Assembly (NCBI GenBank): GCA_964637725.1
Contig: CAZWXH010000084.1
Coordinates: 1-8,066 of the forward strand
Source of the DNA: CAZWXH01 sp964637725
Lineage (GTDB): Bacteria; Bacillota_I; Bacilli_A; Erysipelotrichales; Coprobacillaceae
Reading direction: 5' to 3'
DNA length: 8,066 bases
Shown here piece after piece: positions 1-5,246 of this stretch; positions within the stretch are counted from its first letter, which is position 1, and the number at the start of each line of letters is the position of its first letter. Under the pieces are notes generated by a model. That model made no database searches. It was not told where the DNA came from and saw only the letters and a program-made list of their open reading frames with translations. The position numbers and the translations under genes are program-made.

Positions 1-312
1 AAGATTGTTCCAGTGATGGAATTAAACTATGACTTAGGTGGTAAAATTGATACTCTTGCTAAGGTAAGAACAATTTCTAAAGCAAAATTAACAATAGTCA
101 ATCGTTTAATTGAATTAGGTGTTAATGCAAAGGAATATAAAATAACTATTGAACATGTGTTATCGGAAGCATCAGCTAAAGATATTAAACAGCTTATTGT
201 AGAAAAGATAGGACAAATGGAAATAGAATTAAGAGAATTACCAGCTGTAGTTGGAGCTCATATGGGTGTTGGAGGATTAGGAATTCAGTATATTAAAAAA
301 TATGTTGGATAA
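1..312 (+). CDS. DegV family protein (fatty-acid-binding, FakB-like), C-terminal part only
   Basis: The frame is open from base 1, so the gene begins upstream of the window; 103 codons and a TAA stop remain. The ATG at 16 and GTG at 13 are internal codons, not starts. Two features mark it as the C-terminal lobe of a DegV domain: the segment AKVRTISKAK (residues 20-29 of the fragment), which matches the family's conserved Lys-x-Arg region, and the closing GAHMGVGGLG (85-94), a variant of the usual GAHxGPGxxG motif. In the family this motif's His lies near the carboxylate of a bound fatty acid. Characterised members (FakB) present fatty acids to the kinase FakA, which makes acyl-phosphate for phospholipid synthesis; many other members have no proven role. 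A 13-base gap with a strong RBS links it to the next gene, suggesting co-transcription. Family assignment is firm; ligand and partner are inferred. Confidence 0.85.
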   Translation, partial: KIVPVMELNYDLGGKIDTLAKVRTISKAKLTIVNRLIELGVNAKEYKITIEHVLSEASAKDIKQLIVEKIGQMEIELRELPAVVGAHMGVGGLGIQYIKKYVG

Positions 313-325
313 AAGGAGATAAGAT

Positions 326-598
326 ATGGCTTTATTTGATGATATTACAAAGAAAGCAGCAAAGTTTACAGAGGAAGCAATTGATAAAACAACCGAATTT
401 GCTGGGATCACAAAAACAAAACTGCGAATTAAGAACTTAGAATCTGATCGTGATGATGTTTATAGAGATTTGGGTAAATATTATTTTAAGTTATTAGAAA
501 ATGAAAATTCTATTGATGTTGAAATCTCAGAGATGAGAGCTCGTATCTATGATTATGATGCGGAGATAGAAGAATTAAAAAAAGAAATAGATGAATAG
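326..598 (+). CDS. Small coiled-coil protein of unknown function (90 aa)
   Basis: The ATG at 326 sits 7 bases after an AGGAG at 314-318. The protein has no signal peptide, no membrane helix and no cysteine. Residues 1-30 are an amphipathic, Lys/Glu/Thr-rich stretch starting MALFDDITKK. Residues 31-58 (KLRIKNLESDRDDVYRDLGK onward) and 62-90 are heptad-like charged helices, the second ending EIEELKKEIDE, so a helical hairpin or coiled-coil dimer is likely. The N-terminal pattern recalls small Bacillota proteins that continue into a C-terminal zinc ribbon. Here the cysteines are absent, so it would be a ribbon-less relative; that link is from memory. It follows the DegV gene closely and precedes a terminator, so it is probably the last gene of that operon. 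No function can be given from sequence. Confidence 0.8.
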   Translation: MALFDDITKKAAKFTEEAIDKTTEFAGITKTKLRIKNLESDRDDVYRDLGKYYFKLLENENSIDVEISEMRARIYDYDAEIEELKKEIDE

Positions 599-606
599 AA
601 AAAAGT

Positions 607-645
607 GGGGAAATAGAAATCAATTGCTATTTCCTCTTCTTTTTT
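607..645 (+). terminator. Rho-independent terminator after the DegV/coiled-coil operon
   Basis: GGGGAAATAG (607-616) pairs with CTATTTCCTC (627-636): ten base pairs including one G-T wobble, around a 10-base loop. A T-rich tail, TTCTTTTTT (637-645), follows directly. It starts 8 bases after the stop codon of the 90-aa gene. Confidence 0.85.
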
Positions 646-653
646 AGTATAAT
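624..653 (+). promoter_or_regulatory. Sigma-A-type promoter of the diguanylate cyclase gene
   Basis: A perfect TATAAT (648-653) lies 18 bases after TTGCTA (624-629), a 4/6 match to TTGACA. The -35 box lies in the loop and 3' arm of the preceding terminator, and the T-tract forms part of the spacer. Initiation near 660 would leave a leader of only about 11 bases, holding the AGGAG at 661-665. Confidence 0.65.
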
Positions 654-670
654 GAAATAAAGGAGATTAT

Positions 671-1753
671 ATGAAAAAGATAAAACAGCTATTGATCAAC
701 GAAAATAATACTTTTAATAATCTTCAAAAAGATATTGATATTATAAACTATGCCATGTTAAAGTTTATAATATTAACATCAATGTGTGTCTTAGCCTTTC
801 TTACAATTATGAGTTTTATTATTGAAGATTTTGTTCCAGCAAGAGAAATATATTTCTATACGATGGCTTTGACTCTCATTCTTTTTTTTACAATCTATAA
901 AAGACCACATCATAAGATTCTTGTTTTGGTAATGTATATATTTATCAGTATCTTTGGTATCCTTGCGCTTTATTTAAGTGCTATAGTAAGTCCAGATAGT
1001 CAAGGGGCGAGTATTATAGGTATATTATTATTGATTCCTTTAGTTATGATAGATAAGACATGGCGATCATTAATGGTGAGTATTTTGCTATATTTGTTAT
1101 TTGTTGTCTCTTCATTTATATTCAAAGATTTTTCAGTTGCAATAGATGATGCTGTAACAGGATGTGTCTTTACAATTGCTGGAAATGTACTAGGATATTA
1201 TATGCGTAGTATTAAATTGGATAATATAACGAGTCAACAATATTTAAAAAAATTGAGTGATACAGATGGATTGACACGTCTTTATAATCGAAGGAAATTA
1301 GACAAAGTATTAAAGAATGAAACAGGATATCATCCCAAAGGTGTCATCATGCTAGATGTTGACTTTTTCAAAAAATATAATGATGAATATGGACATCAAG
1401 CAGGAGATGCTTGTCTTGAAGAAGTCGGAGCAACTTTACAGCGTATGTCAAGATTAAATCATTTAAAGGCTTATCGCTATGGTGGTGAGGAATTCTTGTT
1501 ATTGAGTGATCATCATACATATGATGAACTCTATATGATTGCCAATGAAATAAGAAAAGAAATCAAACGATTACAAATCAGTTTTGAAAACTCACCATTT
1601 CAAGATGTTACAGTTACATCAGGAGTGAGTGAAGCAATGATATGTAATACACAAAATGTTAAGACATTGATCGCAATGGCCGATAAGGCTTTATATCATG
1701 GAAAAGAAAATGGTCGTAATGTTGTTGTAGGCTATACACTAGGAAAAAGATAA
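671..1753 (+). CDS. Membrane-bound diguanylate cyclase (GGDEF domain)
   Basis: Predicted to make cyclic di-GMP from two GTP at the inner face of the membrane. The 360-aa protein has about six hydrophobic helices (roughly 27-51, 58-76, 82-105, 113-127, 133-151 and 159-178), a short linker, and a GGDEF domain from about 195 to 355. The domain opens with the typical DGLTRLYNRR (199-208). The metal site is in LDVDFFK (D229), followed by the substrate-contacting ND and GHQAGD region (N237, D246) and an intact catalytic GGEEF (271-275). The RxxD inhibitory site expected just upstream is absent: LNHL occupies that place (262-265), so classical product inhibition is unlikely. The membrane part matches no sensor domain I can name, so the signal is unknown. 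The start has AGGAG at 661-665. Its own promoter and terminator make it a single-gene unit. Activity is inferred from motif completeness. Confidence 0.93.
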   Translation: MKKIKQLLINENNTFNNLQKDIDIINYAMLKFIILTSMCVLAFLTIMSFIIEDFVPAREIYFYTMALTLILFFTIYKRPHHKILVLVMYIFISIFGILALYLSAIVSPDSQGASIIGILLLIPLVMIDKTWRSLMVSILLYLLFVVSSFIFKDFSVAIDDAVTGCVFTIAGNVLGYYMRSIKLDNITSQQYLKKLSDTDGLTRLYNRRKLDKVLKNETGYHPKGVIMLDVDFFKKYNDEYGHQAGDACLEEVGATLQRMSRLNHLKAYRYGGEEFLLLSDHHTYDELYMIANEIRKEIKRLQISFENSPFQDVTVTSGVSEAMICNTQNVKTLIAMADKALYHGKENGRNVVVGYTLGKR

Positions 1754-1769
1754 TTAATTTATCTTTTTT
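1744..1769 (+). terminator. Rho-independent terminator of the diguanylate cyclase gene
   Basis: AAAAAGATAA (1744-1753) pairs perfectly with TTATCTTTTT (1759-1768) around a 5-base loop. The left arm contains the TAA stop codon and the right arm is itself the T-tract. The A-tract/T-tract symmetry could let it work in both directions. The stem holds only one G-C pair, so efficiency may be modest. Confidence 0.7.
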
Positions 1770-1788
1770 ATTTTAACTCCGTAAAAAA

Positions 1789-1817
1789 GGTGTTAATATA
1801 GGTATATAAACAACACC
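1789..1817 (+). repeat. Inverted repeat GGTGTT/AACACC in the cassette's upstream region
   Basis: GGTGTT (1789-1794) and AACACC (1812-1817) are exact reverse complements separated by 17 AT-rich bases. The pair lies just upstream of the -10 box at 1834-1839, about where an operator or weak hairpin could sit. Six-base arms are short, so chance is possible. Confidence 0.3.
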
Positions 1818-1824
1818 ATCTTCG

Positions 1825-1848
1825 TATACTTATTATAATGAAAGTATA
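1825..1848 (+). promoter_or_regulatory. -10 promoter box inside a 7-bp inverted repeat (candidate operator)
   Basis: TATAAT (1834-1839) is a consensus -10 box, 22 bases before the ATG at 1862. It is framed by TATACTT (1825-1831) and AAGTATA (1842-1848), perfect reverse complements with 10 bases between them. No good -35 is visible at 16-18 bases upstream (CAACAC region). The best 4/6 match, TAAACA at 1807-1812, is 21 bases away. A weak -35 and a dyad over the -10 would suit repression at this site or activator dependence. The downstream WYL regulator is an obvious but unproven binder. Confidence 0.55.
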
Positions 1849-1861
1849 AGGAGATGATATT

Positions 1862-2467
1862 ATGAGAAAAGATTATAGAACAGTGAATGCATTGACATTA
1901 GGTCAGAAAAAGAAATATTTATTAAAAATAAATACAAAGAAAAATCTTCAGTTGATAATATTGGATTGTATGAGTGATAAACAATTAAATCAATTTATTC
2001 ATAATCAACAAATCAATAAAGAACTCTATGTTCAAGCATTAAAAAGCCTATATAGTTCTGAAAGTTATGAGGATTTAGAGTATCATTTAGTGATGATGAA
2101 TTCATTATTTCAATATAAAAGCTATGAGGATATAAAAAAACAACTCTTTGATAAACTATGTAAAAAAGCAGTAACAATTCATGAATACTGTGTATTAAGA
2201 CAACTTGTTTCAATCAATAACAATCACTTTTCTGATTTTGTTTCATACCTATATAATCAATTAGGAGTCGAAGCCCAAGAATGCGCAAGAATTTGTTTGT
2301 TAGAAGATGAACATCATCTGGCTTATGAATATTTAAAGAAATTAGATAACTGTTATGATGAAATATTGTTAGATTTATTAAGTGGATATAGTCTATATGA
2401 ATATACATCATTGATGAGACATTATGCAAAAAAGAAAAGAGGGTATATTCTTATGCCTTCACACTAG
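1862..2467 (+). CDS. Hypothetical tyrosine-rich helical protein (201 aa)
   Basis: I do not recognise a family. GGAG at 1850-1853 supports the ATG at 1862. The protein appears soluble and almost wholly helical, with no signal peptide or membrane segment. Tyrosine is very frequent (19 of 201) and there are six scattered cysteines (36, 100, 110, 141, 145, 164) with no zinc-ribbon spacing. Two similar helical units, SYEDLEYHL (68-76) and SYEDIKKQL (87-95), and a later AYEYLKKLDN (154-163) suggest a small alpha-solenoid, TPR-like fold. The C-terminal tail is basic (AKKKRGY, 189-195). The WYL regulator gene starts 9 bases after its stop, and that gene's RBS overlaps the stop, so the two are co-transcribed and probably translationally coupled. 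A protein-binding partner or antagonist of the regulator is one possible role; nothing in the sequence proves it. Apparent minus-strand frames here are shadows. Confidence 0.8.
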   Translation: MRKDYRTVNALTLGQKKKYLLKINTKKNLQLIILDCMSDKQLNQFIHNQQINKELYVQALKSLYSSESYEDLEYHLVMMNSLFQYKSYEDIKKQLFDKLCKKAVTIHEYCVLRQLVSINNNHFSDFVSYLYNQLGVEAQECARICLLEDEHHLAYEYLKKLDNCYDEILLDLLSGYSLYEYTSLMRHYAKKKRGYILMPSH

Positions 2468-2470
2468 GAG
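2466..2470 (+). promoter_or_regulatory. Ribosome binding site overlapping the upstream stop codon
   Basis: AGGAG (2466-2470) shares two bases with the TAG stop (2465-2467) of the 201-aa gene and lies 6 bases before the ATG at 2477. This fixes the start of the WYL regulator and implies translational coupling. Confidence 0.8.
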
Positions 2471-2476
2471 AAAACT

Positions 2477-3472
2477 ATGGGCGAAAGAATGTATTATGTT
2501 TTAAAGATAATTCAAGAAGAAAAAGGAAAATCAATTACAGGTAAAGAGATTTTAAAAAGACTAGAAGAATATGATATATATTTAGATATTAAAACAGTCT
2601 ACGCTTTAATTAAAAGAATTAATGAATTTTTTAAAGTTTGGTTATCTAAAGAGATGATTGTCTCAAAGAGGAAGTCTGGATTCACTATAGAAAATGAGTA
2701 TTTTAATGATGGAGAATTACAGTTTCTATGTGATGGTATTTCTTTTCATGAAGACTTGGATGATGAAGATAAAAAGGATTTAAAAGAGAAATTATTTCTT
2801 TTGTCTTCTTTTCATCAACAAGAAAGAATTGTTTCTTTTCCTGCTAAGGAAAAGAAAACATCTTTTTCTTTGTTTACAAATTTATCAACAATTATGAAGG
2901 CGATAGATAATCAACAAGTTTTAAGTTTTGAATATATTACATATATTGTGAGTCACCATCGTCTAAAAGAATCACCTACAAAAGAAAACAATAAAAAGAA
3001 ACAATACTATATATCTCCATATCAAATTATATCTCATAATAATCATTATTATCTCATTGGCTATAATGAAAAAAACAAAAATGAATTATCTACATATAGA
3101 ATAGATCGAATGCGTTTGATTCAAACAATAAGATCACCCTTTATTGAAATGCGAGAACAATTTGATATGTTAGATGAAATAGATAAAATGACAAATATGT
3201 ATCTCTCTAAAACAAGAGATACTCTTGTTTTAGAATGTCAGCATCAAGTCTTAAGAGAAATTGCATCCCATTTTAAAACTGCTTTAAAAGCCGAAAAACT
3301 TTATCAAGATAAATATCTCATTACTTTAGAGGATACACCAATATCAGAAGGCTTAATTGGTTGGATTATGATGTTACAAAGTCAAATAAAAGTCATATCT
3401 CCTTATAGTTTACAAAAAGAGATTAAAAAGCGAATTGAGGATATGGCTTACCAATATAAAGATGTGTTATAA
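2477..3472 (+). CDS. WYL domain-containing transcriptional regulator with N-terminal HTH
   Basis: The 331-aa architecture is that of the HTH-WYL-WCX regulators. A winged HTH (about 3-70) includes the recognition-helix region DIKTVYALIKRINEFF (37-52). A linker (73-130) is rich in acidic and basic residues. The WYL domain spans about 134-216 and contains YYLIGY (191-196), in which Tyr replaces the signature Trp, followed by STYRIDRM (205-212), the conserved Arg-containing strand. The WCX-like C-terminal extension (about 245-328) includes a VISPYSL stretch. WYL domains are known or proposed ligand sensors (nucleotides, nucleic acid) that control the HTH; members regulate defence, DNA repair and metabolism genes. 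The ligand here is unknown. It forms a cassette with the 201-aa gene upstream and lies 19 bases before the response regulator gene. Targets could be its own dyad promoter or the Bce module; both are inference. Confidence 0.88.
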   Translation: MGERMYYVLKIIQEEKGKSITGKEILKRLEEYDIYLDIKTVYALIKRINEFFKVWLSKEMIVSKRKSGFTIENEYFNDGELQFLCDGISFHEDLDDEDKKDLKEKLFLLSSFHQQERIVSFPAKEKKTSFSLFTNLSTIMKAIDNQQVLSFEYITYIVSHHRLKESPTKENNKKKQYYISPYQIISHNNHYYLIGYNEKNKNELSTYRIDRMRLIQTIRSPFIEMREQFDMLDEIDKMTNMYLSKTRDTLVLECQHQVLREIASHFKTALKAEKLYQDKYLITLEDTPISEGLIGWIMMLQSQIKVISPYSLQKEIKKRIEDMAYQYKDVL

Positions 3473-3473
3473 T
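3465..3473 (+). promoter_or_regulatory. Extended -10 promoter for the response regulator/kinase genes
   Basis: TGTTATAAT (3465-3473) is a perfect extended -10 (TGnTATAAT) overlapping the last codons and TAA stop of the WYL gene. The -35 region is poor (GGCTTA at 3445-3450), which an extended -10 can tolerate. Initiation near 3480 would give a leader of about 12 bases carrying the GAGGTG ribosome binding site at 3481-3486. Confidence 0.55.
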
Positions 3474-3491
3474 AGTAAATGAGGTGTAATT

Positions 3492-4169
3492 ATGCAAAAA
3501 ATTATGATAGTTGAAGATGATGAAGTTATTTCATCTACATTGAAAAAACATTTAGAAAAGTGGAATTTTGAAGTCAACGTCGTTGATGATTTTGAGCATG
3601 TTCAAACAACTTTTTTAGAGGTTAAACCTGACTTGCTTCTTTTAGATATATCATTACCTTATTACAATGGTTATCATTGGTGTCAAGAAATTAGAAAAAT
3701 ATCAGAAATACCGATTGTCTTTATTTCTTCGACTAGTGAGAATATGAATATTGTAATGGCAATGAATATGGGGGCTGATGATTTTATTAATAAACCTTTT
3801 GATCTTAATGTGATTACTGCTAAAATTCAAGCTATGTTAAGAAGAACATATTCTTTTTCAAAACAGTTTCATATCTTAACATATAAAGATATTATATTAA
3901 ATTTATTAGATGCATCGGTAAATTATAAAGACTATAAAATTGAATTAACAAAGAATGAATTAAAGATAGTTCAATTACTCTTTGAAAATCCAGAAACATA
4001 TATATCAAGAGATGATATTATGGTTTATTTGTGGCAAAGTGAAGAGTTTGTGGATGATAATACATTAAGTGTGAATATGAATAGATTAAGGAAGAAAATT
4101 GAGGATTTAGGATTTAATGACTTAATTCAAACAAAGAAAGGGATAGGGTATAGAATATATCATGAATAG
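3492..4169 (+). CDS. bceR: OmpR/PhoB-family response regulator, BceR-like
   Basis: Phosphorylation-dependent DNA-binding activator of a Bce-type module. The receiver domain (1-118) has the acidic pocket E8-D9-D10, phospho-acceptor D52 in LLLDISLP, the switch Ser at 79/80 and the conserved Lys101 in INKPFD. The winged-helix effector domain (about 127-223) ends with DDNTLSVNMNRLRKKIED (188-205), the recognition-helix region very typical of BceR relatives, and a wing with TKKGIGYRI. At 225 aa, the length is normal. GAGGTG at 3481-3486 serves the ATG at 3492. The kinase gene begins inside the last codons (8-base overlap). The perfect BceR-type box before the ATPase gene is the likely target. The symbol denotes the family; true orthology to the Bacillus gene is not shown. 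Confidence 0.92.
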   Translation: MQKIMIVEDDEVISSTLKKHLEKWNFEVNVVDDFEHVQTTFLEVKPDLLLLDISLPYYNGYHWCQEIRKISEIPIVFISSTSENMNIVMAMNMGADDFINKPFDLNVITAKIQAMLRRTYSFSKQFHILTYKDIILNLLDASVNYKDYKIELTKNELKIVQLLFENPETYISRDDIMVYLWQSEEFVDDNTLSVNMNRLRKKIEDLGFNDLIQTKKGIGYRIYHE

Positions 4170-5145
4170 ATTATGGAAATATATCTATCTTCGTCGTTTC
4201 TTTTATTTCTTTACACTTTTATTTATAGCGATTTATTATATAATATTGTCTTTATATAATAATATAGATGATGCCATAATGTATGCTACAATTCTCTGTC
4301 TTTCTTTTTTGTTTATATTTTTTATTGTTGACTATAGTTTGTTTTATAGAAAGAGTAAACGACTTGACTATCTACTTTCTTTAAAGGCTGTTTTATGTAA
4401 TGATCTTCCTAAGTCTTCATCTCCAATAGAACAACAATATCAAGCATTATTAAATAAATTAGATAATTTACATAAAGAACTAGAAGATAAAAATGAGAGA
4501 GATTATTATGATTCAATCAATTACTTTACCTTATGGGTTCATCAAATTAAAACACCTATCTCAGCTTTAAGATTACTCATTCAATCTGTAGACTGTTCAA
4601 AACAAGAACAACTCATCCAAGTTTTACGTGTTGAGCAATATGTCGATATGGCCTTACAGTATATTAAAATTGATCATATGGAATCAGATCTTAAGATAAA
4701 AAAATATTCTTTGTTGAAGATTATTAATGATGTTATCAAAAAACAAGCAACATTTTTTATTCAAGGAAAAATCAAGGTTGATGTAAAAGCAGAAGATCTT
4801 AATATTTTAACTGATGAGAAATGGATATCTTTTGTGTTGGAGCAGATTATTTCTAACGCACTTAAATATACGAAGAGTGGAACAATTTCAATATATACAA
4901 AAGATGAAACTCTATATATTGAAGATACAGGTATTGGTATTAAACAAGAAGATCTTAGTAGAGTCTTTGAAAGAGGATTTACGGGTTATAATGGTAGAAT
5001 TGATAAGAAGGCAAGTGGATTAGGTTTATACTTATGTAAACGTATTATTGATAACTTAGGATATAAGATAAATATAAAATCACAGTTAAATCAGGGTACA
5101 ATTGTAAGTATTGATTTTCATGTTGATAAGCTATATGTAGAGTAA
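4162..5145 (+). CDS. bceS: Intramembrane-sensing histidine kinase, BceS-like
   Basis: Membrane kinase that phosphorylates the adjacent regulator. The 327 aa begin with two helices (about 13-31 and 39-57) joined by a loop of roughly 8 residues, so there is almost no extracellular sensor. This is the hallmark of BceS kinases, which take their signal from the partner transporter. There is no HAMP or PAS domain. The H-box LWVHQIKTPISALRL (124-138, phospho-His H127) matches this family closely. The ATPase domain has the N-box EQIISNALKY (227-236, N232), the G1 box DTGIGI (255-260), the F-box FERGFTG (269-275) and the G2 box GLGLYL (286-291). The ATG overlaps the regulator's stop by 8 bases and has no good RBS of its own, so translation is probably coupled. 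The terminal codons lie next to the BceR box. The symbol is used at family level. Confidence 0.92.
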   Translation: MNRLWKYIYLRRFFYFFTLLFIAIYYIILSLYNNIDDAIMYATILCLSFLFIFFIVDYSLFYRKSKRLDYLLSLKAVLCNDLPKSSSPIEQQYQALLNKLDNLHKELEDKNERDYYDSINYFTLWVHQIKTPISALRLLIQSVDCSKQEQLIQVLRVEQYVDMALQYIKIDHMESDLKIKKYSLLKIINDVIKKQATFFIQGKIKVDVKAEDLNILTDEKWISFVLEQIISNALKYTKSGTISIYTKDETLYIEDTGIGIKQEDLSRVFERGFTGYNGRIDKKASGLGLYLCKRIIDNLGYKINIKSQLNQGTIVSIDFHVDKLYVE

Positions 5146-5166
5146 TCTTACACTATTGTAAGATTA
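5143..5166 (+). promoter_or_regulatory. BceR-type operator, main site (perfect inverted repeat)
   Basis: TAATCTTAC (5143-5151) and GTAAGATTA (5158-5166) form a perfect 9-bp inverted repeat around six bases. Its core is TTACA-CTAT-TGTAA (5148-5161), an exact match to the TNACA-N4-TGTAA box described for BceR-like regulators upstream of bceAB-type genes. It begins at the kinase stop codon, about 70 bp upstream of the inferred transporter start point. The same dyad could form an RNA hairpin. Confidence 0.75.
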
Positions 5167-5214
5167 AAAAGCAGAATTGTAAGATGAATCTATGGTACAC
5201 AATTCTCTTTTTTT
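5166..5214 (+). terminator. Terminator-like hairpin between kinase and transporter genes
   Basis: AGAATTGT (5173-5180) pairs with ACAATTCT (5199-5206). Across a single C-C mismatch, the stem extends with AAAAAG (5166-5171) against the T-tract (5208-5213). The loop is 18 bases, long for a terminator, and the inner stem has only two G-C pairs, so read-through is likely. It would partly separate the regulator/kinase transcript from the transporter transcript. Confidence 0.5.
5176..5185 (+). promoter_or_regulatory. Second, half-site copy of the BceR-type operator
   Basis: ATTGTAAGAT (5176-5185) is an exact direct repeat of the right half of the main box (5155-5164), displaced by 21 bp, two helical turns. 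Its left half is degenerate (AAGCA in place of TTACA). A strong palindrome followed by a weaker second site on the same DNA face resembles the two-site arrangement reported for BceR-type promoters. Confidence 0.55.
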
Positions 5215-5219
5215 ATAAA
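5214..5219 (+). promoter_or_regulatory. -10 box of the inducible transporter promoter
   Basis: TATAAA (5214-5219) lies directly after the T-tract and 28 bases before the ATG at 5247. At 16-18 bases upstream there is nothing like TTGACA (TATGGT at 5191-5196). A good -10 without a -35, downstream of two BceR-type sites, fits an activator-dependent promoter. Confidence 0.5.
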
Positions 5220-5246
5220 CTAAAAGAGTAAAAAGGAGGACATTAT

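Noticed and set aside
13..18. GTG/ATG as a true start of the first gene
   Set aside because: The frame is open to base 1, and the remaining 103 residues are only the C-terminal part of a DegV domain. No RBS precedes these codons.
2013..2429. Two minus-strand open frames (66 and 71 aa) opposite the 201-aa gene
   Set aside because: They lie wholly antisense to a well-supported gene with a good RBS, have no family features and arise easily in AT-rich sequence.
3476..3489. A BceR box in front of the regulator gene (TGTAA at 3485-3489)
   Set aside because: The partner half reads TAAAT instead of TNACA, so only a half-match exists, and the bases coincide with the RBS-to-start region.
4814..5023. 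Plus-strand 69-aa frame inside the kinase gene
   Set aside because: It overlaps the conserved N, G1 and F boxes of the kinase in another frame, so it is a shadow.
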